The translations under genes were made by a program, and so were the position numbers. This document shows, piece after piece, positions 29,548 through 41,971 of a DNA stretch of 64,000 nucleotides; within the stretch, counting starts at the first letter, position 1; every line of letters begins with the position of its first letter. The notes beneath the pieces are model-generated. The model saw nothing but the letters and a program-made list of their open reading frames with translations. It had not been told where the DNA came from and made no database searches. Source of the DNA: Auricularia sp. M13 (taxonomy: Eukaryota > Basidiomycota > Agaricomycetes > Auriculariales > Auriculariaceae); the NCBI GenBank assembly GCA_037042915.1, contig CM073200.1:2786832-2850831 (forward strand), read 5' to 3'.

Positions 29548-32500
29548 TTACACAACCTTAAGCCCGCTGCGGGATTCGTAGATCTCTATGTCTTTCGTGT
29601 CGCGCGTCAAGAAGCGCCAGATGTGCACCGTCTTCGATTGACCGTATCGCCGCAGACGACCAATAGCCTGGGTCTCCTTGGCGTTATAGAGCTCCTGCGT
29701 GTTCTCGAGTAGCGGCGATACGAAGATGGCATGGTTCGCGCATGTCAAGTTGCTGTAGGAAATTTAGCGACCGAAATGCCGCGGTTTGTAGAATAGACTC
29801 ACGCTCCGCTGGCGCTCTCGTCGCTGACGTTCAGCAATAGGACGCGCTCCTTCGCATCAGCTTTCTGGAACGTTTCCAAGCTCTTGCTCTTCGCCAAAGG
29901 GGTGCCACGAATCTCGATGAACTTGACTTTGTTCTCGGCAAGAGCGGCGGCGACTTTCTTGGTCAGGTCGGCAAACTGCACGAACACAAGAATGCGCTCA
30001 TTCTTTGGGATGACATTCCTACGCACAAGGCAAAGACGTTAGCTCACTTTCGGGTAGTATTAGGACGGTCACGTACTTGATATGGTCTACAATCATCTCC
30101 AGTTTGCGACCGAAATGCTTGCCCTTGTGGATACTGTCGTCCGTCCCGAGCGTGGCGGCAGAAACGATGTTCGACACTCTGACGGAGTCTTTGCAACGCC
30201 CCTCGGCGAAGAAGACGCACTCCTCCTTGTCGGCGAGCTCGCGAACGCACTTGCGGCAGCCCATATGCCCACACGACGACAGGAGCGACACGTCGGCGGG
30301 GCCCAAGTTCTTTGCACCACAGGCCGGACACTCGACTGACAACGCGTCACCTGCGCGCTGCACATCGCGTACGGCCTTGAAATACCGATGCGAGCGAACG
30401 CGGCCAGTGAGCTCCTTGATGACACGACGCATGTCATGAGTGTGTTCGCGCAGCTCCCAGATGATGTCGCTCGTAGAGTTACTTGACTCTTTCTTCGCCT
30501 TGGAATTGCCCTTTGAGGCGCTCTTGCCTTGACCGGAGGTGGTCTTCGGCTTCTTGGGTGAATAGTTGCCGCCAGAAATGTCGTCCCAGCATTTCCGCGC
30601 GATGTCGTCGGCTTCGCTGTCGCCGTAGCCCGTGCCGCGTAAAAACTTGATGAACTCGGCGAGATATTGTTCGCCATCGGATTTGTCCAATCGTTTCTTC
30701 AAGTCGCACGCTTTCTGCATCATAGCCTTCAGGTCCTGAACACACTCTTCTTGCTGGTCAGAGCGGTTCTGGACGATGCGTTCACATGTGGTCATGGCGT
30801 CGTTTTTCGATATGTCGTCGAGGTCGAACGTGGCAGCGCGCTTGAGAAGTGCCTCCTCGGCAGACCTGCGGAAGTAAAAGATCAACAAAGGTAATAACAT
30901 GGCTGTAGCTAACAAACCCGCTTTCGCCGATCACCAGCGCGAGACGTTTTTCGCGGTCGCTCGCAGACTTCTTATTCTTCTTCACCATCATTTCTTGAGC
31001 TGCGAGTTGGTGCTCGAGTTCAAGATAGATGGCTCTCTCGGCGGCGGGAAGATCGACAATGATATTGTGAGTTTCCCAGGGTATCTCGTCAATCTCGGCG
31101 ATGTTCTGAACAAAGATGAGCAGACGACAAACAGATAGAAAAGTAAACGCGCCTGGCGAACGAATTGGTTTAAGAATTGCTGTGCGATTTGCTGACGATG
31201 CGCATGCCATTCGACAGTCCGGGCCTCTCGGAAAGCGTGGAAGCGTTCAACATCTGCACAGGATGATTACTGGAATGCAGAGTCTGGATGAGCGAGCATA
31301 CCTGTTTGTTGTGTCTGCGCCTTTCGAATGTCCACGTCGTCATCAACTCCGAGATGCACATCCAGGTGAGCGGCGATCGACTTCACAGAGGCAAAGTCGT
31401 GGATGGGCGGCGTTCCCGAAAGCACCCAGCGGTGGGTTGCCTTCAGGCCGGTGATCATGGTCAACGTCTTGCCGTCGACATACGTATACTCGTCGAGGAC
31501 GATGCGGTGGAAATGGAAGATTTCGAATGGGGGTGCCGTCATCGCGTGCCACTTCTTCTTGGCTGCAGCCTGCTCGAGTTTCTTCTCCATGCGTTCCGGA
31601 GGGGGCCTGGATTTCGTGACCTTGACCTTCTTCTCCGCCGGTGCATCCAGATCGTCGTCCTGTTCCTCGTCGTCCTCGTCTCGACTGGTGCTCTTGCGCT
31701 TCCTAGTCTTCTGAGGCTTTGCGTCGCTCTCTTCAGCCATGCTAGTCTCGGGTTCGGGTTCGGACGAAGACGTTGTCTTCTTGGTCGCCTTGCCTCCTCG
31801 TGTGGACTTCTTGGTAGCGTGAACTGGGACAGCGACAACTTCCTCATCGGTCTCCTCTGCGGTTTCTTCCGCAGAGTCTTCCGAGTCATCGATGACACGA
31901 CCACGCCGACTAGCAGACTTCCGCTTCTTCACTGGATCGCGCTCATCCGCGCTCTCGTCCTCCTTGTAGTCCGACGATTGCCCCTCTTCGGCGTCGTCGT
32001 CGTCGGAGACGATGATAGCTGCCTTCTTGGCGGCAGCGCGGCGCTTTCGTGGAGCCACTTCCTCGCTACTGGTGGTCGCGCCGCCCTTCGTTGACGAACT
32101 CATGGTCCGGTTCCCGATGGACGACTTCGGCGACAACAACGGGAGAACAACCTCCACTTGCATATTGGGATTAGGTCGGTAAAGCGTCGGCTGTTTCACC
32201 GTCGGGGCTGCTGCCTTCTCGGAGGACTTGGCTTCCTGTGCGTCGCGGTATTGCTTGCCTTTGAGGCGCTTGCTTTGAGCTGCCTTAGCCTCGGCTTCCA
32301 GCCTCTCGGCCTCTGCTACAATTAGATAACGTTGGGGTGTAAATCAATATGCCGCACCTTCTCGCTTGGCCTTGCGCAAAGCAGTCAGAACACCCTCGAC
32401 GTCGTTGCGTTTCAGGCGTTCGACCTGCTCGGCACGCGCAATAGCAACCTCTTCAAGACGCTGGTTGAAGTGCCGACCGCCTTTCTCAGTCTGAGGTAGG

Positions 32501-35500
32501 GAGCCACCGGCGGAAAAGTCCTGCAAGTTCTCGAGATAGACGGTACTCTTGAAGATGCTGGACGCGAGGACGAGGATGTCGAGTTCCTGGACGTCCTTGA
32601 TTGTGAGTCTGTTGAGCTCTGTGACCTGCGATACAAGCTTGTACTTGTATTTGTCGCCAGTAAACTTCTCGATTTCAGACCGCCATTGTCGGGTCAAATG
32701 AGACGGGACGATAACGAGCGTGGCCTTGACCCTAATCGCGCCACGTATATCTCGTCCGGTATCCACAGGGCGAGTGCTCGCAGAACAGTCGATAAGGCCA
32801 AGGGTAATGGCAGTCTTGCCATACCCAACGGCGTCGGCAAGGACGCCACCATAGACAGTGTTCGGCCGACGCGCGCGTCCTTGGACGCGCCAGCCGAGGG
32901 GTTCAAGGACGGCTTCCGCGATTTCCTCCTCGATGAACGTTTGCCGTTGTGCGTACTGGGCGTCCTCCGACGTGACCATCCAAGTCAGCGAGCGCAGCTG
33001 CTCGGGCCGGAGCGAGAGCTTGAAGTTTGGCGGCTGCGCGTGCTTCACATCCTTCTTGTTGCTGTCCAGCAAGAACTTGACGGGTTCCAAGCGAGCGGCG
33101 GGAATAAAGTTCGTGTCGATGAAGTACGATAGCTCTTTAGCCGTGTTGCGCCCGACGGATGGAAGACGCGCTGACGCGCGATGGACAAGTGAAACGGCGT
33201 TGACACCGATCCGCACGACGCCCACCCCATTCACGTCGGCTTTGAGTTGCGTGACGAAGGCCGCAGGTCGATGCTTAAGTGCCTGCTCGTACCTCCCCGC
33301 CTGTCCAGGATCTTCAATGCCCTTGATCTTCTTCCCCACCTTCAGCCAGGTAACGGTCGGTGGACGCGGCGCGCAGCTCTCGCACTCGACATTGATCTCC
33401 ACGACCGACGACACCTCGATCCATTCGCGAGGATGTTCGTCTAAGCCAGCGACGCGGTCCAAGCACCACGATAGGCTCTGGAAGACGCTGCGTTCGTGAA
33501 TCTTGTCTACCTCCTTCCACTGCTGCTGACCCCACTCGGGCCCCGCACCGGAGGTGAGAGGAACGCGGCATACGAGGATGGCGTTCGCACTCTGGCAGGC
33601 TGTAATTGCAGAGGCAGCTACGAGCGCCTTGGTCGGGAGAGCAACCATAGCTTGCGACGCTGCACTGGCCTATCGTTGCCTGAGTCAGCTACGGTCGAGA
33701 CAGCATAAATAAATTCTGACCTTGAGCTGCATTGCGGGCGCGGCAATCCAGCGACAGGAAGCAAAGCAGGCAATCTTCTGGATATCCTCCTCGCTGTTCT
33801 GGCGCCATTTGGGGTCGAGCTTAGCCACAACGGGGCGCGTCTCGCCAAACTCGTAGCGGCGATGAGTGGTGGAGAACACGAACGCGTCCTCCTTGCTGTC
33901 TCCCGTCCTCGATGGATCCAGAAACAGGAATAGGTCGGGTTGGCCATCGTCGGGCCCCTGGACGCGGCGATGCAATGCGTTGCACGCAGTCCCACACTTC
34001 TCATAGAGCGTATAGACGCCGCTGATGTCGCGATCGAGGTTCTTCTTGTCCTCGTCCGCGACGATGATCTCAAGGCTCGACCAGACCTTCTTATCCTTGA
34101 CAGTTTCCTTCAACAGTCCGAGCTGGCGCTCCCACGAATCCACCAGCTCCCCGGCGCCCTTCATCTGCAGCGTCATTTCGGTGGCCCGCGGCAGCGCGAG
34201 CTCCCACACTCCCTCGAAGAGTGCGTCCTTGCACCTAAAGCGCGCGACGGGCTGCGCAAGCAGCTTGCGGATGGGCGAATTCGCCGGCGTGTTGCGCTTG
34301 GGCTTGCCAAAGACGCGCCACTCGGGCTGGGTAGGATGGAGGACCAGCTCTAGCTGCGCCGTGGGCGAATCGAAAAGCGCACTCCAAATCTGCTGACGTT
34401 TCAGACCCGCAAAACGCAGGACGCCCGACCCAGCCTCGAGCAGGGACTGCTTCCAGGCGAGGAAGCGTTCCTTGAACTGGGGGTCTGCCGCATGAGCGGC
34501 GTCGATATCTGCCTGAGCGGTCGCAAGGGCCGCCTCAATGCCAGACAGTGTGAGGCACATCGGCAGCGCGCCTTTGAGCTCTTTCGCAAAGTCGGCCGGC
34601 GCCAGACGTGGATGAGCGAGCAGGTCGATGCGCTGGAAGTTGTGGTCGGGACGTCCACCACAGGTGGTACAGGAGGTAGAGCCGCAGTTCATGCACTCCT
34701 GGAGCGGGTTCAGCGTCATCCCACTCCGGCCCTCGCATCCACACAGGCGACGGCTGCGATGGGCATTCTCAAGTAGGGTTGCGAGAGAGATGCCAGAGGT
34801 CACGGACAAGTCGAGCGGGCGCTCGGTAAGCTGGTCCTCGCCAGTAATATGCGCGTCAATGTCATCCACAGCCTGCACCGACTTGTCGACGTCCATGGCG
34901 TCCTCGTTGCTTTCAGCCATGGTGATATCCTGGTCCTCGCGGAGTAAGTGGTGTTGCCCAAGAATAAGCGCGGCGATAATGCATGTGCCAACGACCGTGG
35001 TAGACATGGCATTGCCAGCCAGATCGGCGAGGTTGTCCTCCGTCTCGCGGGTGAACAAGATGTTATTCACCGGCAGGCCCTGCAGAGAGAGCGCCTCCAG
35101 ACCCGTAATGGGCCCTCCGCGATTCGTCACGTATGGAATCATCGATGGTGTCAGGCAAGGCGCAATGCCCAGCCTGCCAGAGCCGATGGTGCGGTCCACG
35201 TTCTGCGATAAGTTCCACACAAGTCTATATGACGCGGGTCAGGAAGTCAAATTAAGCGTTGGGGGAAACGTACGTCTTGTAAGACGGGTCAACGCCAGTG
35301 TAAGCTGAACGTAGCAGACTGATATCCATCAAGTCCCAAACCCGTTCAACCTGAACGGCGGCCCACGGCGCCCACGCAAAATCCAGCATCTTGCAACCAC
35401 CAGTCTCCCACGCAGTGAGAGGTCGCCTGTTGCCCAGTTCTTCGTCTGCGCGGGCGCGATGATGCCGGTTCTCGCAGCGAGCCCAGTCAATAGCGGTCTT

Positions 35501-36575
35501 CTTGTCGCTTTTATTGCCGCCATTGTCGCGTATGAGCTTCGCAAGTGCAGTCGTCACGCGAGGATCGTCGGAAGGTAACAAAAAGGCGTCCAAAGTAGCA
35601 GAGGCAGGGCGCTCCATCTTCTTTACCAGGTCCTTCCACTTGTCGGGAATGTTGGACTGGCGCTCGTCAATCGCGAAGAGATAGACCCGCGTGCGAGTGT
35701 GCGGGATGTAGTAGTTCTTCGTGTCCACGCGGACGAACTCGGCGCTGTAGCCTTTCGACTCGAATTTCTGTTTGACACGCAGCCAAGGCGCGCTGCAGAC
35801 GTTCTCAAGGATAACGATGGGCGGGCGGGTGTTGACAACCCAATCGAGCATGCCGTGAAAGGTCTTGCCGGACTCTCCCTTCGCGTCGATGTCCTGCTTC
35901 TCGTTGTTGAGATTGGAATAGTCCACGCAGGAGGTGCCAGCAATGAGCATGTCTACATTGCCGGGGACTTTAGCCTTTGAACCGTATACGGTCGTCCTGC
36001 GGACAGTGTTAGCAAAAACGCTGACCAATATGACAACCAGCTTACGCTTCCTCTCCACCGAGCTCACAAACATCGCGGAAAATTATGGGAGGATGAAAAT
36101 TGCGCTCGATATAGGCTTGCTTGAAGGGCTCGATCTCGCAGGAGAAGACGTGCTCGATTTCGAGCGTGGCGCCGTACTTGTCCTTCAGAGCGCCGCAAAT
36201 GAGGTCGAGGGCCAGCAGAGGCGACTCGGTACCAGAGCACATCGTAGCGACGCGTAGCTTGCGTCCGTTGAGCTGCTTGACAGCCTCGACCAGTTGAGGC
36301 CGGCGGTCGACCATGTCGGCGAATATCTCGCCAATGTCGCTGATAGGCGGCAGGAACGACTGGTCAGGCGGCGCCTTCTTGTCATGAACGACCTCGTCCT
36401 CGCCGTCGTCGCTGGAAGGGTCCAGCTCGCCGTTCGCGTCCTGGTCGCCGCCAGCAATGGTGGACGACGCGTCGTTTTCGGTTTCCGCGTCGGATTTGGG
36501 AGCTGGCTTCTTCGCCTTCTTAATGAAGCCTTTGAGCGTAGTCTGGCCCGCCGCGGGCTTCTTGGAACGCGCCAT
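29548..36575 (-). CDS. DNMT5: DNMT5-type DNA methyltransferase with RING and SNF2 ATPase
   Basis: Ten exons: 36575-36046, 35996-35274, 35224-33721, 33669-32358, 32315-31302, 31253-about 31153, 31105-30918, 30865-30077, 30018-29803 and 29752-29548 (about 2193 aa). The cytosine methyltransferase half has the SAM loop VATMCSGTESP, catalytic GTSCVDYSNLN (C200), LENVCSAP and RTRVYLFAID, with the target domain and LAGNAMSTTVVGT further on. A split SNF2 ATPase follows: GYGKTA, LDEYTY, WVLSGTPP, and C-terminal QAIGRLRRYGQ. A C3HC4-like RING (CPACG..CGHMGCRKC) lies between the lobes. In Cryptococcus, DNMT5 is an ATP-dependent maintenance methylase for CG sites. No chromodomain is visible here. The N-terminus has QTTLKGFIKK, resembling a PCNA-binding motif. 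A charged insert of about 170 residues sits before LDEYTY. Exon 6 uses either a GC donor or a GT nine bases upstream. Confidence 0.9.
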
Positions 36576-36962
36576 CGGAGAGGAGGACGCGACGGGGGAA
36601 AGGGAGTTGCGGCAAAATGCGGTTGCGCGGCAACTCCGCTCTTGACGCGCCTGGAGCCTGAGGATGCCTCACAATCGTAATTTCTGTGATTGGATGGGAC
36701 GCGGGCGATGCGTGCTTCTAGGTGTGACCTCCTTTTGACTCTGTTTGGATTGAGTCTGGCGGATAACCTGTACTTGCAAAGGCTTGATCCGTGTTAATGA
36801 ACCTTTGGCTGCTTCATTAACAATGAAAGATATTTAGTATACTACTTGCCGTCCTCGGGATATTACCTCCAAAGTTTCTAGAATCTTGAATCGATTACCG
36901 CGCCGCAGGATTCCTTCGGTGGAGTTTGAAAGCAACAGGAAACTCCTTCGTCTTGCTTTGTC
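36576..36962. promoter_or_regulatory. divergent promoter DNMT5/K1
   Basis: 387 bp between the DNMT5 start (minus) and the K1 start (plus). It holds both promoters. No other gene was seen. Confidence 0.5.
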
Positions 36963-38470
36963 ATGGAAACGAAGCGGCTGCCCAACCGGCGTCGGTGCCA
37001 CTCTACACCACCATGGTCGCTTCCCGATGTCTCGTAAGTTACCTTGGCTGTTGCATGAGACAGGATCCAAGCTGACAAGGCGCGTCTAAGCTCTGGGTTC
37101 TACCGCAGGAATTATACGACGGAAAGATTGCACGTTAACACGCCGATGTTTGAGCCATTCAAGACCATACACCTTTGGGGAGAGCTGCCAATGAGCACAC
37201 TGATGCTTTTAGATGGCAGATTTGTGCTCAAAATGGTCCCAATCACCTGGGATATTCATACAATCGTGCATAATATGCAAGTCGCCGGCAGTGTCGTTCG
37301 AGTCCCACGCGTGCACTCCTGGGGTCGCTCTGGGAACTCCTGCTACATGCTCATGGATCACGTCAAAGGCTTTTGCTTTGACACAGTGATTAAAAAGTAT
37401 GGCCACTTCGGAGCGATGCGTTTGGAGCGCGAAATTGCCGATATCGTGGACAGACTTGCAGCGGTTGGTCTCAGCCATGGCGACTTGCATCCTCGGAACG
37501 TCATGGTCGACGAATATTACAACGTTCTTGCCGTCCTAGACTGGGATTACGCGACGCGCATCGAACGAGCCGGTGACGAATATTTTCGGCGAATATGCTC
37601 GCGCCTCCCCGACTATCCGGGGTTACCTCCTTACTCTGAAGGCGATGAAGCCTGGGACTCTTGCTTTCTGCGACATGCATGGGATAGAGCCGACGCCTTC
37701 TGTCGCCCATGCGATTTCCTCAATGCCCGTGTTCCACCGGCGTCATTATCTTGGTTGACGCGGCCAGGGTCAGCGTTGTCCTCACCGGAAGCCTTGAACC
37801 CGCCTATAGCCCGCATTGTTCCCCGAGATCTTCGCCGACGAGTTGCCCTCCTCGTATCTGGTTCAGGTTGGTCTATCTTTTTCAGTCTTCGCTAGTATGG
37901 CTTATCTGCTTCATAGACCCCATATGGGCCTACACTCTCGAAGCTCTGAGGTCCAATACGTCCTTAAACGTCTGTCTGGTGGTAGTAGATGACCATCAGC
38001 ACGTCGCTACGATCCGCTCGACTGCCGCTGATGCACCCTGGAGCCTGATGCATCCCGACAGACATGTTCCACAACATCGGTTCCCCGCTCACGACAATGA
38101 ACTTTCGAGCGTGTTTGATGCCGACCTAGCCGACGCACTTGCCAAGGCTCGTGCACATGCTGTCATCCTTTGCCATTGGCCCCACCGACTACAAGCTATG
38201 TTTTGGGCTATGGTCGCAGTCCCGCCCTTGCTCTCTCAGCCCCAGACTCCCGTTGCAGTTCTTCGGATTGACAGTCTGTCGGGAGGAGAAATTGGTACAG
38301 CAGGACTTTCTTTATCGTTGCTATCGAATTCCACTTCGCCACTCCCGCTCTCCAAACATGTTTATTCCGCGGATGAACTGCAGCCTGGGAGCGCGCGTAC
38401 CCGGGGCCAGCGCGACTTTGCGTGTAGATCTGCTTCGAGCATTGGGAAACTTCTGCAGGCCCGAAGGTAG
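36963..38470 (+). CDS. K1: phosphotransferase (APH)-like kinase with extra C-terminal domain
   Basis: Exons 36963-37033, 37109-37866 and 37917-38470 join in phase to about 460 aa. The kinase-like core carries FVLKM, SCYMLMDHV, the catalytic loop SHGDLHPRNVMVD (D149, N154) and the metal-binding LDWDYA (D168), as in the aminoglycoside phosphotransferase/choline kinase superfamily (PF01636-like). Metal and catalytic residues are all present, so it may be active; the substrate is unknown. The C-terminal 180 residues (VCLVVVDDHQH; AVILCHWPH; FWAMVAVPP) form a second conserved domain that I do not recognise. The exon-1 peptide LPNRRRCHSTPPWSLPDV is conserved in K2. A zinc-knuckle gene follows on the same strand. 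Confidence 0.75.
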
Positions 38471-38907
38471 CGTATTTACCGAGGGCTCACGGTACGAGGC
38501 CAACATGTCTATGTTTGTAAAACCCCTTCTTTGCCATATACATTCGGACAACGTATCCGGCGCGCGAGGGCCTGCGGAACAGTAGCCCATTGTGTCTGAG
38601 GACCATAAATCGGAGGGCAACGACAGCGAACATGGCATGCGTGCACATTGCTAATTGATGAGTTCCCGCGAAGCAGCTGCTACGGAAGCGTAGGAGGCGC
38701 GAAGACACAATAGGGACAAGATTCAAGGTCCACATGATGCGGGTAAGTACGATGCTACCCACAACCCATACCGGCGGATCAGAGTCTGGAAGCGTAATCA
38801 AAAGGACAATCCATCTTGTTCCCGGACCGTATAAAGCCCTTGCCATGAAGCCCCAGGAGCTTGAGACTTGTCACTCAGATCCATACGCCTAACCACTCTC
38901 GTCTACC
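38471..38907. promoter_or_regulatory. K1/Z1 intergenic, Z1 promoter
   Basis: 437 bp between K1 and Z1, containing the K1 3' UTR and the Z1 promoter. No convincing coding exon was seen. Confidence 0.4.
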
Positions 38908-39663
38908 ATGAGCTATAACTCACGTGGGCGACCTTCTCCATATCATCCGTCTACCTCGCCTGCGGAACAGGCTTCCACTACTTCTGGAGAATCATACAAC
39001 CCAGTCGCAGCGCCCTTCACCGGTGGTTCTGCGGCTTCTGCCTGGATCCATGCACCGCATCAGGCCGCTGCCAATGGTCTCAGTGGCGGGCCGGCTGGAA
39101 CAGTTGCTCATGGTGCACCTACTGGTACGGCGACGCGTCCCGCTGGCGCTTCTTGGGGCTACGGTACAGCAGCCTACCCGCAGGGTATGATATATCTCGG
39201 TTCGCAGCCTGGCAGTCACGCAACAACTACACCGGCGCGCGGCACCATTCTTGCTGGGAATGCACGCCGTTACGTACACTCAGATAGCGGGCGATCGTCC
39301 CGGGTTCATCATGGTCACGTAGCGCCCGGGACAGCTGCAGTTCCCGACGATGCGAGTCAGGCCTCCGCTTCCACCACGCACAGCAGCCACGCACAGATAC
39401 AAGGTAACTCGGGCCCTACGTGGGAAAGTTGCATGTTCTGTGGCAACACCTACAATGCCAGCGACACGAAAAGTCATCGAGCTACTTGTGAGGCAGAATG
39501 CAACAAATGCCACGATTTATACTCTTTAGCGCAGCTCTCAGGCCATACGTCTCGCTGCCGAGGTGTGCCGCTGTTACTCAACAATCCCAAGTATGGCGTC
39601 GTCGAGGCATGGAGTGGTAGCCACAGTGGCTCCGAAGGAGGCCCTCAGGCTGGCCGTCACTAG
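38908..39663 (+). CDS. Z1: protein with two C2HC zinc knuckles
   Basis: Single exon, 251 aa. The first 170 residues are low-complexity Ser/Thr/Gly/Ala/Pro-rich and probably disordered. Residues about 175-215 hold two knuckles, each C-x2-C-x11-H-x3-C, separated by exactly three residues (CMFC...H...C EAE CNKC...H...C). The spacing is identical in Z2. Such fingers bind nucleic acid or protein, and the target is unknown. It lies between K1 and K2 on the same strand, 196 bp before K2. Confidence 0.7.
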   Translation: MSYNSRGRPSPYHPSTSPAEQASTTSGESYNPVAAPFTGGSAASAWIHAPHQAAANGLSGGPAGTVAHGAPTGTATRPAGASWGYGTAAYPQGMIYLGSQPGSHATTTPARGTILAGNARRYVHSDSGRSSRVHHGHVAPGTAAVPDDASQASASTTHSSHAQIQGNSGPTWESCMFCGNTYNASDTKSHRATCEAECNKCHDLYSLAQLSGHTSRCRGVPLLLNNPKYGVVEAWSGSHSGSEGGPQAGRH

Positions 39664-39859
39664 CATTCTCACCCTGTGTATTTCGCTTGCATCGGATCAT
39701 ATAATATGTACTCTGTGCGCCAGCCCGACATGTAAACAGTCTCAGAATGGATTGAATGGTGGACACTTTTGTGCATAGGTATTCAACGAGCTGTGATTCA
39801 CTCACATCGGGTGATATGGATGTGGAGTTTGAAACCGACATCAGCGGCAACTTCAACCT

Positions 39860-41358
39860 ATGCTACGCGCGCGACCGAAGGAACTTCCAAACCGGCGTCG
39901 ATGCCATTCAGCGCCTCCGTGGTCTCTGCCCGATGTCTTGCAAGTAGTTCCTAGTATTGCACTACGCAGCTAACAATGGGCCTTCCGCTGGCAGGCCGGG
40001 ATTTTACCGCAGGCCACATGCAACGGAGAGTTTGCACATCGACCCGCGGATGCTGCAGCAATACGAACATATCGAACCATGGATAGAACTGCCGCTGAGT
40101 ACTCTTCTACTCGTAGACGGCAGATTTGTCTTCAAAATGATCCCAATCACCTGGGATGTAGACACCATCGTCCATCATATGCGCGTAGCTGGCAGCGTCG
40201 TGCGAGTTCCGCGCGTACATGCATGGGGTCGTTCTGGAAACTCATGCTACATGGTCATGGATTACATCCCTGGGCTCTGCTTTTCGAGCGTGGTCGGCAA
40301 GTATGGCTATTTTGCTGCAGTCCGATTGAAACGCCAGATTTCCGACATAGTAGACCGTCTGGCAGCGATCGGCCTCAGCCATGGCGATCTGCACCCTCGT
40401 AACGTCATGATCGATAGCAGCTACAATGTGACGTCCGTTCTGGATTGGGACTACGCTGCGCGCATTGAGTCTGCGGGCGATGAATATCTTCGCCGGGTGA
40501 CCTCTCGATATGCCCCTGTTCCCTGGTTCCCACCGCACTCAGAGGGAGACGAAAGTTGGGACTGTTGTTTCTTGCGACACGCGTGTGATCGAGGCTCGGC
40601 TCGATATAATGCCAACGAATTTAGGGACGCTCGGGTACCAGCTGCTTCCATACCTTGGTTGCGACGTTCGGATCCTTCTCTATCTGCTTTGCTGCCCGCT
40701 GAACCTGCTACTGCCCGGGCTGTTCCTCGCGACCGCCGTCGTCAGATTGCCTTGCTCGTGTCTGGCCTTAGTGAGCGGGTTCGTTTGCCAAGCATTCTCC
40801 TCACTAATCAGCTCATCCACAGATCCAACATGGAGTTATCTCCTGGAATCGCTCAGGTCTAATGCATCTTGCAACATCGGCTTGGTTGTCATAGATGATC
40901 GGCGACACCTCGTAACGCTTTCCTCCGTCTCGAGCGATGTACCCTGGCAGCTGATGAGCCCTGCACATCACACGCCGAAACGCCGGATTTCTGTACACAC
41001 CAAAGAACCCCCCATTGGGTTCGATGCAGATCTAGCCGAAGCCGTCGCCGAAGCACGCAGCCACATCGTAGTCCTATGTGACTGGCCGCACGAACTCGGG
41101 GATACATTCTGGGCCATGGCCGCCGTTCCTCCTGTGCTCTCTGCACTCGAAATTCCCCTTAACGTCCTGAGACTTGCTGAGAATGCCTCTGGTATCTCGT
41201 TATCTTGCATTTCGGGGTCTGCACCGCCTTCGATGCTCTTCGAACATTTCTTTTCCGCAGAAGAGATGCAATCGAGCGCTACACTGACGAAGTGCCGGCG
41301 CAGCATTTCAGCTGAGGCTGCATTGCGCATCGGGAAGCCGTTGCGGGCACGGGTGTAA
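39860..41358 (+). CDS. K2: phosphotransferase (APH)-like kinase, paralogue of K1
   Basis: Exons 39860-39939, 40013-40770 and 40823-41358 join in phase to about 457 aa. The middle exon is 758 nt in both paralogues. The catalytic loop SHGDLHPRNVMID (D152, N157) and LDWDYA (D171) are intact. The C-terminal domain (IGLVVIDDRRH; IVVLCDWPH; FWAMAAVPP) matches K1. The first intron begins GCAAGT, where K1 has GTAAGT, so K2 depends on a GC-AG intron there. The start ATG is supported by the shared peptide LPNRRRCHSAPPWSLPDV. Confidence 0.75.
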
Positions 41359-41971
41359 TAAGACTTGCCGCCTTAAACATCATGTGGTACGCTGAAATTC
41401 GTCCGCCTCTATGCTGCGTTTCACATGAGGATCTGACACGTACGCCGTTTGCCTCGTCGTCCCAGCAGCATATACGAGGTCCCAGCAGCTATACGAGGCC
41501 GCACCGATTGAATGTTTACAACCGTTTTGATCTGACCCTTTTCTGATTCCAAACTGCCAAATCCGTCCGAGTCCCAATACCAGCTGTTCATATCGTTCGT
41601 ATCCTGTTGTTGCTTTAGTGTAAGGTAACTTGTGGGCGAAATTCAGCCGAAGAATGTGTTTGACTATCGATGTCACCTGCGAGAGCAGCCGTGTGTTCTT
41701 TCAGCGATGTGTCACTGCTCGGACTAATTGACACCTGACTTCGTCATCTTCTTGAGCCGGACCCTCCGTTTGTCACTCTCAGCTAGTATACCTTACATAG
41801 TCCAAACAAATTGATCTTCTCGCGAAGTTGGCAGCGCGGCAGTGGCATTCTAATTTTTACTGAGCGCCCCGTCGCGGCTCCGCGCAGTTCCCTCTGCCCC
41901 CAGAATACAAGTCACGTTGGGGTATAAAGCTCGACTTGATCAGCAACCTTTTTCCACGTCCTCTCCTCTCG
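41359..41971. promoter_or_regulatory. K2/Z2 intergenic, Z2 promoter
   Basis: 613 bp with no coding signal. A short imperfect direct repeat (GTCCCAGCAGC/TATACGAGG) lies near 41459-41493. Confidence 0.4.
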
